Translations under genes and position numbers: made by a program
Part shown: positions 35,716 through 42,161 of the stretch, piece after piece
Layout of the letters: every line of letters begins with the position of its first letter
Position numbering within the stretch: the stretch's first letter is position 1
Assembly: GCF_017573505.1 (NCBI RefSeq)
Contig: NZ_JAGEOJ010000012.1
Location: 310,001 to 374,000, forward strand
From: Actinomadura barringtoniae
Lineage (GTDB): Bacteria; Actinomycetota; Actinomycetes; Streptosporangiales; Streptosporangiaceae
DNA length: 64,000 nt
Reading direction: 5' to 3'
Notes under the pieces: generated by a model
Seen by the model: only the letters and a program-made list of their open reading frames with translations
What the model was told of the DNA's origin: nothing
Database searches by the model: none

Positions 35716-35765
35716 GAGCGCGAGGCGAGGGCGAGGGCGAGGGCAAGGCGAGGGCGGGGGCAAGG
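35716..35765. repeat. Short GGCGAG-type low-complexity run
   Basis: A purine-rich run built from imperfect gcgagg/gagggc units just after the hydrolase stop, converging on the MscS gene. Probably slippage-generated, with no function evident. Confidence 0.5.
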
Positions 35766-35784
35766 GCGTTCGAACGACTCTCGT

Positions 35785-36861
35785 TCAGTCGAGCGAGGCC
35801 AGGTCGAAGTCGCCGGCGGCGTGGCCGTTGCCGTTGCCGTCCGCCCGCACGATCTGGCGGACCGGGAACGGGATGTGGATGCCCTCGGCGCGGAAGCGGC
35901 GGTGCAGGCGCTTCACGAACTCGTGCTTGATGCGGAACTGCTCGCCGAACTCGTCGATCCGCAGGATCACGGTGAAGCGGATGGCCGAGTCGGCGAAGGT
36001 GTGGAACCGCACCAGGGTCTCGGAGTCCTTCACGCCGCCCTCGACCTCGTTCATGACCTCCTCGCCGACCTCGATCACGATCTTCTCGACCCGTTCCAGG
36101 TCGGCGTCGTAGGCCACCCCGGCCTGGATCAGCAGCGACATGTCCTGGGCCGGGCGGTGGAAGTTGGTGAGGATCGTCTTGGAGAAGCTGGCGTTCGGGA
36201 TGACCTCGATGTTGTCCGACAGCGTCTTGATCGAGGTGTTGCGCCAGTTGATGTCGACGACGTAGCCCTCCTGGCCGCTGCTCAGCTTGATGTAGTCGCC
36301 GGGCTCCATGGTCTTGGACGCCAGCACGTGGACGCCCGCGAACAGGTTGGCCAGCGTGTCCTGGAGGGCGAGCGCGACGGCCAGGCCGCCGATGCCCAGG
36401 GCGCCGAGCAGCGGGCTGATCGAGACCCCGATGCTCTGCAGCATGATCAGGAACCCGATCCCGATCACGATCACGCGGGTGATGTTGGTGAAGATCGTCA
36501 CAGACGAGGCCACGCCCTGCCGCGCCAGCGTGACCGAGGTGACGATGCCCGCGATGAGCCGGGCCAGCGCGAACGTGACGGCCATGATGATGACGGCGGT
36601 CAGGACCTTGTCGATGGCCCCGTGGATGCGCGTCTTGGGGTCCAGGATGCCCACCGCGATGGCGCCACCGCCGGTGATCGCGACCGGGATGGCGAGATCC
36701 TGCAGGAGCTTGGCGATCAGGTCGTCCCAGGCCCATCGCGTATCCCCGGCGCGCCGGGTCAACCGCCCCGCGCCGAGCCGCAGGGCCACCGCCAAGACCA
36801 GCGCGACCGCCAAAGTGGCGCTCGCGGCGATGATCTGTTCCCATGACGGCTGGTGCTGCAT
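35785..36861 (-). CDS. MscS-family mechanosensitive ion channel
   Basis: A 358-residue small-conductance channel-type protein. Hydrophobic helices at about 10-30, 55-75, 85-110 and 122-145 precede the pore helix, recognised by the Gly/Ala-rich GALGIGGLAVALALQDTLAN. The beta domain starts KTMEPGDYIKLSSGQEGYVVDINWRNTSIKT, and NIEVIPNASFSKTILTNF is the family signature. The C-terminal alpha/beta domain is followed by a Gly/Asn/His tail. ATG 36859-36861. Single gene; osmotic protection is the known role of the family. Confidence 0.92.
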   Translation of the reverse strand: MQHQPSWEQIIAASATLAVALVLAVALRLGAGRLTRRAGDTRWAWDDLIAKLLQDLAIPVAITGGGAIAVGILDPKTRIHGAIDKVLTAVIIMAVTFALARLIAGIVTSVTLARQGVASSVTIFTNITRVIVIGIGFLIMLQSIGVSISPLLGALGIGGLAVALALQDTLANLFAGVHVLASKTMEPGDYIKLSSGQEGYVVDINWRNTSIKTLSDNIEVIPNASFSKTILTNFHRPAQDMSLLIQAGVAYDADLERVEKIVIEVGEEVMNEVEGGVKDSETLVRFHTFADSAIRFTVILRIDEFGEQFRIKHEFVKRLHRRFRAEGIHIPFPVRQIVRADGNGNGHAAGDFDLASLD

Positions 36862-37008
36862 GTACTGACTCTCCCTCGGGGGCGGCTAGGTCTGCCAGAC
36901 CGGTATCGCCCCTTTGGCGGCGATACTTCCGGCACCGCCCGATGGTAATGAACGAAGTGCGGTCAATTCCTCGCCAAGCCCACAATCTCCGCGCATCGGC
37001 TGGGAACC

Positions 37009-37020
37009 ATGACCACATGA
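37009..37020 (+). other. Three-codon upstream ORF overlapping the DUF2255 start
   Basis: ATG ACC ACA TGA: the TGA overlaps the ATG of the DUF2255 gene as ATGA. The duplicated atgaccac creates both starts. It could couple or reduce translation of the gene, or simply reflect a duplication of the start region. Confidence 0.35.
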
Positions 37021-37391
37021 CCACATGGAGCAACGACGACCTCGAGCGCCTCGGCGACGCCAACGAGATCCAGATCGCACCCGAGAACGGCAACGGCGAA
37101 ACGCACCGTCCGATCACGATCTGGATCGTCCGCCACGACGACGACCTGTTCGTCCGTTCGGCGCGCGGTCCCGAGGGCCGCTGGTACCGCACCGCCGGCA
37201 CCACCCACCGCGGCCGCATCCACGCCGCCGGGCTGACCAGGGACGTCACGTTCGCCGACGAGACCGACCCGGCCGTCAACGACCAGATCGACGCCGCCTA
37301 CCTGGCCAAGTACGGCAGCACCCCGTGGGCCGAGCCGATGACCCGGCCGGGCCCGCGCGACACCACGCTGAGGCTCACTCCCGCCGAATAG
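37017..37391 (+). CDS. DUF2255 family protein
   Basis: A 124-residue cytoplasmic protein: MTTWSNDDLERLGDANEI, then a beta-rich part with TIWIVRHDDDLFVRSARGPEGRWYR and HRGRIHAAGLTRDVTF. This pattern matches DUF2255, a pyridoxamine-oxidase-like or nitroreductase-like small barrel often linked to deazaflavin/F420 chemistry; function is unproven. It ends in TAG, 34 bases before the amber-interrupted hydrolase gene, and could be misread if the neighbouring suppressor tRNA were strong. Confidence 0.78.
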   Translation: MTTWSNDDLERLGDANEIQIAPENGNGETHRPITIWIVRHDDDLFVRSARGPEGRWYRTAGTTHRGRIHAAGLTRDVTFADETDPAVNDQIDAAYLAKYGSTPWAEPMTRPGPRDTTLRLTPAE

Positions 37392-37413
37392 GCGATCGGC
37401 TCACGGTGTGGCT

Positions 37414-37419
37414 TACACT
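37414..37419 (+). promoter_or_regulatory. -10-like TACACT placing a leaderless start at the amber gene
   Basis: TACACT ends 6 bases before the ATG at 37426, so transcription would begin at or within a base of that ATG and the mRNA would be leaderless. No recognisable -35 was seen. No ribosome site precedes the ATG, which agrees with leaderless initiation. Confidence 0.45.
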
Positions 37420-37425
37420 CAAGAC

Positions 37426-37779
37426 ATGCCGCACCGCTAGGGACACCACCTCATCCTGGTCACCCGTGCCGACCTTCCTTCCGGCACGCAGGCCTGCCAG
37501 CTGGTTCACGCGGCCCTCTCGTTCGCCCTCGCGTACCCCGATCTCGTACGCGACTGGCACGACGCCTCCAACGCACTGCTGATCCTCGCGGCCTCCGACG
37601 AGCTCGACCTCGGATGGCTCCGCGACGACGCCTTGGGGGCGGGCCTGCGCGTCTCCGGGTTCCACGAACCCGATCTGGGCGGCGCCCTCACGGCCGCCGC
37701 CTTCGAACCGGCCGCGTTCCGCCTGCTCTCGCGCCTGCCCCGCGCACTCACCACCACCGAAGGGAAGGTCCTGCCGTGA
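37426..37779 (+). CDS. PTH2-type peptidyl-tRNA hydrolase-like gene with in-frame TAG at codon 5
   Basis: Reading from ATG 37426 gives M-P-H-R, then TAG (37438-37440), then 112 uninterrupted codons to TGA 37777-37779. The open part begins HHLILVTRADLPSG and continues TQACQLVHAALSFA, matching the first strand and helix of PTH2-type hydrolases (..VVR.DL..G..AAQ.SHA..), and later has FHEPDLGGALTAAAFEP, characteristic of the bacterial members. Total length, 117 with residue 5, is normal for the family. No ATG, GTG or TTG occurs in frame after the TAG until TTG 37633, far inside the domain, so a full product needs UAG readthrough. A tRNA with anticodon CTA lies ~690 bases downstream and the next gene overlaps by GTGA. 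PTH2 enzymes release peptides from stalled peptidyl-tRNA. Alternative: a recent nonsense mutation or sequencing error. Confidence 0.75.
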
Positions 37780-38078
37780 TCGACGCCGTCCAACCAGCCG
37801 ATCTCCGTACCCGGCTCGTCGAGGTCACCGCGGAGCGCGACGCGCTCCGCGACCAGCTCGACGGGGAACTCCCCCGTGCCACCCGCTGGCTCCAGCGCAA
37901 GGTCTGGCGCCAGGCCGCCGCGCTCGACGCCCTAAACCGCCGGGTCGTCTCCCAGCGCTTCGTTCTGCGCACCCTGGGCGAGCTGGGCCGATCCCTCACC
38001 GCCGTGGAGTACCGCACGGCCAGGGACCGGATCGCCGACGCGGACCTCCGCCGCCGCATCGACGAGCCGGACGCCTGA
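37776..38078 (+). CDS. Small helical protein of unknown function, coupled to the amber-interrupted gene
   Basis: A 100-residue protein with GTG start overlapping the preceding stop (GTGA); AAGGGAAGG stands 7-8 bases upstream. I do not recognise a family. It is rich in Arg, Leu, Ala and Glu and predicted largely helical: LRTRLVEVTAERDALRDQL reads as a heptad-like coiled coil, followed by RWLQRKVWRQAAALDALNRRVV and TARDRIADADLRRRIDEPDA. The basic helices could bind RNA or a partner protein. Its position between the PTH2-like gene and the suppressor tRNA suggests a role in the same module; this is inference. Confidence 0.72.
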   Translation: MIDAVQPADLRTRLVEVTAERDALRDQLDGELPRATRWLQRKVWRQAAALDALNRRVVSQRFVLRTLGELGRSLTAVEYRTARDRIADADLRRRIDEPDA

Positions 38079-38089
38079 CCGTGCACCAT

Positions 38090-38124
38090 GGGATGACCGG
38101 TGCGCCGCGGCCACCGGTCATCCC
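38090..38124 (+). terminator. 13-bp perfect hairpin between small gene and suppressor tRNA
   Basis: GGGATGACCGGTG (38090-38102), a 9-base loop, CACCGGTCATCCC (38112-38124). It begins 11 bases after the stop of the 100-residue gene and ends 4 bases before the tRNA. There is no T tract, as usual for actinomycete terminators; it could also be a processing element separating mRNA from tRNA. Confidence 0.6.
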
Positions 38125-38128
38125 GCCC

Positions 38129-38200
38129 GCCCCGGGGGCCCGACGGCAGGGCGACCGCCTCTAAAGCGGACCGCAGCGGGTTCGACTCCCGCCTGGGGTA
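38129..38200 (+). tRNA. tRNA with anticodon CTA (amber suppressor, tRNA-Sup)
   Basis: A full 72-base class I cloverleaf. Acceptor GCCCCGG (38129-38135) pairs with CTGGGGT (38193-38199) including G1-U72 and G6-U67 wobbles; D stem GCCC/GGGC with 7-base loop GACGGCA; anticodon stem ACCGC/GCGGA (four pairs plus an A27-A43 mismatch) closing loop CTCTAAA, so bases 34-36 are CTA (38161-38163), U33 and A37 are correct, and UAG is decoded. The variable loop is 5 bases; the T arm GCGGG-TTCGACT-CCCGC is canonical; the discriminator is A; CCA is not encoded. Unusual: position 8 is G rather than U, 14 is G rather than A, and 48 is A. The short variable arm argues against Ser, Leu, Tyr and Sec identity, and its five bases plus the GG-containing D loop argue against tRNA-Pyl. 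The charging synthetase is unknown. Confidence 0.85.
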
Positions 38201-38213
38201 CTTAAGGAGGTGG

Positions 38214-38921
38214 CTACCAGGTCTCGTCGGTGAACGGACGGACCTGGAAGCGCTGGTTGCCGCCCCCGTACCAGGGCCACTGGATCAGCAGCGCGCCGTT
38301 GGCAGTGCTCTCGTTGTCGATCGTCAGCACCTTGCCCGAGTGCTTGGCGACGACGCGGTAGTAGTCACCGCCGACCGGGTCGCCACTGGCGCCGTCGACG
38401 TTCAGGACCTTCTCCACGTGCGCGGTCACCAGGTGCGCCCGGCCCGGCAGGTCGGTGGCGTACGCCTGCTCGGCGTCGGGAACGTGGAACTCCCAGGTCG
38501 GTGTGGCGCCGATGTTGCTGCCCCAGCGGCCCAGCACGTCTTTCATCTGGATGCCGTAGTTACCGGTCACCGTCCAGGTCCCTGCCTGGTAGGGCTGGTT
38601 GTCGCTGTAGACGTCGATGGTCTGGGACGACTGGGCGCCGGGGAACTGCCCCTCGAACTTGGTGCCGTCGGGGAAAACGATGCTGTAGTAGCTGGTCTCC
38701 CACACCCGGGCACCGTTCGGCGGAGCCTGCCAGCCGATCCCGAGCAGCGCCTTCCACCCGGCCTCCATCCACAGGTGCACGCGGATGCTGCCGTCATCCT
38801 GGCCTTCGAGCGACAACTGGCTCTTGAGCCGGAAGTCCTCACGGCCGCGATGACCCTTTGCCTGGTGGCCGTACGTAGTCCCTAGTAACCGCGACCCCGG
38901 AGGTTCCTCTGCCGTGACCAT
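38214..38921 (-). CDS. Ricin-like lectin-domain protein, probably 5'-truncated
   Basis: Up to 235 residues ending 13 bases after the tRNA. The C-terminal ~45 residues (VVAKHSGKVLTIDNES, then NQRFQV) carry a beta-trefoil QxW-type repeat. The middle part (YYSIVFPDGTKFEGQFPG, TWTVTGNYGIQMKD) is an unrecognised beta-rich domain. The only ATG that keeps the whole conserved part is 38919-38921, which lacks a ribosome site and overlaps the start of the divergent permease gene by 8 bases. There is no signal peptide. I suspect a fragment of a longer secreted protein whose 5' end was lost when the neighbouring segment arrived. Confidence 0.5.
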   Translation of the reverse strand: MVTAEEPPGSRLLGTTYGHQAKGHRGREDFRLKSQLSLEGQDDGSIRVHLWMEAGWKALLGIGWQAPPNGARVWETSYYSIVFPDGTKFEGQFPGAQSSQTIDVYSDNQPYQAGTWTVTGNYGIQMKDVLGRWGSNIGATPTWEFHVPDAEQAYATDLPGRAHLVTAHVEKVLNVDGASGDPVGGDYYRVVAKHSGKVLTIDNESTANGALLIQWPWYGGGNQRFQVRPFTDETW

Positions 38922-39957
38922 CAGCACTGAGACAGAGCCGACCCGGGACGAGCAGCCGGACATCGACGCCCCCGAGCACGAGCGGGACGCCGAAAGCTCT
39001 CCGGCTGCGGGACGAGTGGACTCGCTCCTCGTTCTGATCATGTTGCTGATCCTGCTGATGGCCATGCAGGGGCCGATCCGGCGCGGGTTGTCGGCGCCGG
39101 TGATGCAGAGCTGGATGACCGTGTTCATCGCGGTGGTCGTCCAGGCGATGCCCTTCCTCGTCCTGGGCGTGGCGCTGTCTGCGGCCATCGCGACGTTCGT
39201 ACCTCCGACCTTCTTCGCTCGCGCGCTTCCGAGCCGGCCCGCGCTGGCGGTCCCGGCCGCTGGGGTGGCCGGTGCGGTGCTGCCCGGCTGCGAGTGCGCC
39301 TCCGTTCCGGTGGCGGGGGCGCTCGTACGCAGGGGCGTCACTCCTTCGGCGGCGCTGGCGTTCCTGCTGTCGGCCCCGGCGATCAACCCAATCGTGCTGA
39401 CCGCCACCGCCGTCGCGTTTCCTCGCAACCCGGAGATGGTCCTGGCCCGGTTCGCCGCGAGCCTGCTGGTGGCGTGCGCGATGGGCTGGCTGTGGCAGCG
39501 GCTGGGCCGTGCGGACTGGCTGCGCCCGCCCGCGCGCCCGTCCTTCGAGGGCCAGGGCAAGGCGGCGGCGTTCTGGGGATCGGTACGGCACGACGTCATG
39601 CACGCCGGGGGTTTCCTGGTCGTCGGCGCGATGGCGGCGGCCACGCTCAAGGCGGTCGTCCCGGCGACCTGGCTGCGTACCGCGGCCGGTGATCCCGCGG
39701 CGTCGATCCTGGCGCTGGCCGTCCTGGCAGTCCTGTTGTCGATCTGCTCCGAGGCCGACGCCTTCGTCGCGGCGTCCCTGTCGCAGTTCTCGTTGACCGC
39801 GCGGCTGGCGTTCCTGGTGGTCGGGCCGATGATCGACCTCAAGCTGTTCGCCATGCAGGCCGCCACGTTCGGCCGAGGGTTCGCGCTGCGGTTCGCCCCG
39901 GCCACCTTCGCGCTCGGCGTCCTGGTCTCGGCGGCCGTCGGGGCGGTGCTCCTGTGA
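38914..39957 (+). CDS. Permease of the DUF318/ArsP_1 family
   Basis: A 347-residue membrane protein with GTG start and GGAGG upstream. An acidic cytoplasmic tail (~35 residues) is followed by about 8 TM segments. Family hallmarks are PGCECASVPVAGALVRRGV (a Cys-x-Cys in a membrane re-entrant region) and FLLSAPAINPIVL, plus a mirrored SEADAFVAASLSQF in the second half. Such permeases (YcgR-like, related to organoarsenical exporters) pair with TIGR03943 proteins, as here; the overlap with that gene is GTGA. A metal or cofactor substrate is suspected for the family. Confidence 0.88.
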   Translation: MTISTETEPTRDEQPDIDAPEHERDAESSPAAGRVDSLLVLIMLLILLMAMQGPIRRGLSAPVMQSWMTVFIAVVVQAMPFLVLGVALSAAIATFVPPTFFARALPSRPALAVPAAGVAGAVLPGCECASVPVAGALVRRGVTPSAALAFLLSAPAINPIVLTATAVAFPRNPEMVLARFAASLLVACAMGWLWQRLGRADWLRPPARPSFEGQGKAAAFWGSVRHDVMHAGGFLVVGAMAAATLKAVVPATWLRTAAGDPAASILALAVLAVLLSICSEADAFVAASLSQFSLTARLAFLVVGPMIDLKLFAMQAATFGRGFALRFAPATFALGVLVSAAVGAVLL

Positions 39958-40670
39958 ACCGCCAGGCGCAGGCCGTCCTGCTCTTCCTCGTCGGCGGGGT
40001 GCTGCTGCGCGCCGCCTCCAGCGGCCTCTACCTGCGGTACGTCAAGCCGGGCCTGCAGCCATTGCTAGTGGCGGCCGGTGTCGTCCTGATCGTCGCCGCC
40101 CTGGTCACCGTCTGGTACGAGACCCGCGCCCTGTGGCAAGCCCGCAAAGCCGGCCACGAGCATGGTCACGGTCACCGCGAGCCCCGAATCTCCTGGCTCC
40201 TGACGCTCCCGTTGCTAGCCATCATCCTGGTCGCCCCGCCCGCGCTCGGCTCGTACAGCGCCAACCGCGTCGGTACCGCGCTCCAACCCCCTCCAGGCTT
40301 CCCGCCCCTCCCCAGCGGCGACCCCCTCAAAATGACGGTCAACGATTACGCGGGCAGGGCGGCCTACGACCACGGACAATCGCTCGGCACCCGCCGGATC
40401 GAACTGACCGGCTTCGTCTCCCGCGACCCCAGCGGCGGCGCCTACCTGGTCCGCATGATGCTCAACTGCTGCGCCGCCGACGCCCTCCCGGTCAAGGTCC
40501 GCCTGACCGGGCAGGTTCCGCCCGTTCTACAGCCCGACACCTGGCTAGACGTCATCGGCACCTTCACCCCGGGGCAGACCAGGGACCCGGCCAACAACGG
40601 CGTCATCCCGTTCATCAACGTCACCCAGGCCCGCCCGATCTCGGCCCCGAAGGACCCCTACGAGGACTGA
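39954..40670 (+). CDS. TIGR03943/DUF1980 putative permease subunit
   Basis: A 238-residue membrane protein (YcgQ-like). Two or three hydrophobic helices (about 5-25, 33-53, 78-95) precede an outside domain. The helix 2-3 loop contains a histidine-rich stretch (GHEHGHGHRE) that could bind zinc or another metal. The outside part has VNDYAGRAAYDHGQ and the typical ELTGFVSRD, then RMMLNCCAADALPV, the conserved di-cysteine segment of the family. It starts at GTG overlapping the permease stop. It contains CTA leucine codons that are rare in the rest of the window. Confidence 0.88.
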   Translation: MNRQAQAVLLFLVGGVLLRAASSGLYLRYVKPGLQPLLVAAGVVLIVAALVTVWYETRALWQARKAGHEHGHGHREPRISWLLTLPLLAIILVAPPALGSYSANRVGTALQPPPGFPPLPSGDPLKMTVNDYAGRAAYDHGQSLGTRRIELTGFVSRDPSGGAYLVRMMLNCCAADALPVKVRLTGQVPPVLQPDTWLDVIGTFTPGQTRDPANNGVIPFINVTQARPISAPKDPYED

Positions 40671-40677
40671 GACTCCG

Positions 40678-41466
40678 TCACGGCTTAGGCAACCAGGAGA
40701 CCTTGCCCGCCAGCTCGACCGAACCGACGAACGCCACGATGTCGATGAGCGCGTGCGCGACCAGCAGCGGCATCACCCGCCCCCAGCGGCGGTACAACCG
40801 GCTGAAGATCAGCCCCATCACCATGTTGCCCGCCAGGCCGCCCAGCCCCTGGTAGAGGTGGTAGCTGCCGCGTACCGCCCCGCTCGTCACGTCAGCCCGC
40901 CAGTCGGGCCAGCCGAACTGACCAAGCCGATGCAGCAGATAACCAAGGACGATGACCTCCTCGAGCACCGCGTTCTGGATCGCCGACAGCACGAGCACCG
41001 GGATCCGCCACCACACGTTCCCCAACGTCGACGGCACAACGGTCAGGTTCGCGCCCACCCCGCGCGCCGCCAGGTAGAGCCCCAGCCCAGACCCGCCGAT
41101 GACAGCCGCCACCCCCGCACCCCGCAGCAGATCCGAACGCCGCGGAACCCAATCGACCCCCAGCGTGCTCCGCATAGGCTCGCCGCCGCACCCCATCAAA
41201 TGAGCGACCAGCGCCACCGGAACCAGCGCCTGAGCCAGATAGAACACCTGCCAGGAAAGCCCAAGCCACGGACGCCCCGGAGAAACATCGGTGACCAGCG
41301 CAGTCGCCTGATGACTCAGCGCCTTATGCGCAGTGGCAGAGCCGACGAACGAGATGAACGCCGACACCCCCGCCGCGCCCAGCGAGAGCGCGAAGACCAG
41401 CCAGACCTCACGGGTCAGCACATGCCGTGGTGCAAGCGTCGGAGCAGCCGCATCCTCAGTGGTCAC
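40678..41466 (-). CDS. CPBP/CAAX-type intramembrane metalloprotease
   Basis: A 262-residue membrane protein with about 6-7 TM helices, GTG start at 41464-41466. The conserved motifs are NAVLEEVIVLGYLLHRL (the glutamate pair), RGSYHLYQG (second motif with His) and HALIDIVAF (third motif). These place it in the CPBP glutamic protease/ABI family, homologues of eukaryotic CAAX prenyl protease 2. It converges on the TIGR03943 gene with 7 bases between stops. Target unknown. Confidence 0.88.
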   Translation of the reverse strand: MTTEDAAAPTLAPRHVLTREVWLVFALSLGAAGVSAFISFVGSATAHKALSHQATALVTDVSPGRPWLGLSWQVFYLAQALVPVALVAHLMGCGGEPMRSTLGVDWVPRRSDLLRGAGVAAVIGGSGLGLYLAARGVGANLTVVPSTLGNVWWRIPVLVLSAIQNAVLEEVIVLGYLLHRLGQFGWPDWRADVTSGAVRGSYHLYQGLGGLAGNMVMGLIFSRLYRRWGRVMPLLVAHALIDIVAFVGSVELAGKVSWLPKP

Positions 41467-41582
41467 GCCCCAGATCGTCGCACGACCACGGTCCCACCCC
41501 TAGGAGGCCCGTTCACCTCCCCGAACCAACCACCACAAAAGCCCGCACTTCCGTAAGCTCGCCAGTCAACCAAGGAGGGCGA

Positions 41583-42110
41583 ATGCTCCGCTTGAACGTG
41601 GGATGGCCACGAGGACTCTGGATCTTCCAGCTAGGCTGCGCGTTCCCCGTGGTCATGCTCGCCGAACTGTTTCTGGTCTACGTCGCCACCATGTTCATCA
41701 GCTGGGACCAAGCCATCCTCGGCATCCTCGTCCTGGTATTCGCCGTAGCCAGCATCCCTACCTATATAGCGTTGCTGGCCTGGCGTTACGGCCAAGCGTT
41801 CTGGCTGGACGGCCGAGTCCTCATCCGCCGCTCCGTGACCGGCCGCAAGCACTACCACCTCCCAGAGGCCAAGGTGAGCGCCGAGAGCGTCGCACCCAAT
41901 CTGTCGTCCAACCCGTTGCCACGCCTGGTCATCGACCAACCAGGCCGCCCGCGCGTGCGCCTATGGCTCCGAGAGCCAAACCGCAGAGGCGCCCTGCTAC
42001 CCCCAGAGCAGCTGACGGCCCTAGCTCACGCGATCGACCCCACCCTCCAGCACCCCGTAGCCCGAAGACTCCACGACCTGGCCTCCGACCCCCTAGGCGG
42101 CATCTCCTAA
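41583..42110 (+). CDS. Two-TM membrane protein of unknown function
   Basis: A 175-residue protein; ATG 41583 follows AAGGAGGG. Two hydrophobic helices (about 13-35 and 40-65) are followed by a cytoplasmic domain that begins FWLDGRVLIRRSVTGRKHYHLPEAKV and ends RLHDLASDPLGGIS. I do not recognise a family, but the next gene on the opposite strand encodes a protein of the same plan, with matching WLDG/WIDGT and LASDPLGG/MAADPFGL segments. The gene uses CTA and ATA codons that are very rare elsewhere in the window, which suggests transfer. Confidence 0.75.
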   Translation: MLRLNVGWPRGLWIFQLGCAFPVVMLAELFLVYVATMFISWDQAILGILVLVFAVASIPTYIALLAWRYGQAFWLDGRVLIRRSVTGRKHYHLPEAKVSAESVAPNLSSNPLPRLVIDQPGRPRVRLWLREPNRRGALLPPEQLTALAHAIDPTLQHPVARRLHDLASDPLGGIS

Positions 42111-42161
42111 CGCGCGGAACTACCAGGGTGCCTGTCCAAACCCGGGGGTGGTCGAACGCTC

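Noticed and set aside
35716..35765. Functional tandem repeat or CRISPR-like array
   Set aside because: Units are short, imperfect and purine-biased with no spacers; consistent with slippage in a G-rich stretch.
37438..37440. Treating the TAG as proof of a dead PTH2-like pseudogene
   Set aside because: The rest of the frame is intact with family motifs and normal length, the next gene is coupled to its stop, and a UAG-decoding tRNA is adjacent. A sequencing error or recent mutation remains possible but is the less economical reading.
38129..38200. Pyrrolysine or selenocysteine tRNA
   Set aside because: The anticodon CTA excludes selC (TCA). The variable loop of five bases, the GG-containing D loop and the standard base between D and anticodon stems do not match tRNA-Pyl, and no PylS or PylBCD-like gene is in the window.
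38214..39905. A 563-residue minus-strand ORF covering the permease gene
   Set aside because: Most of it is the antisense shadow of the DUF318 permease, whose sequence is clearly genuine. Only the 3' end (lectin part) has protein-like character.
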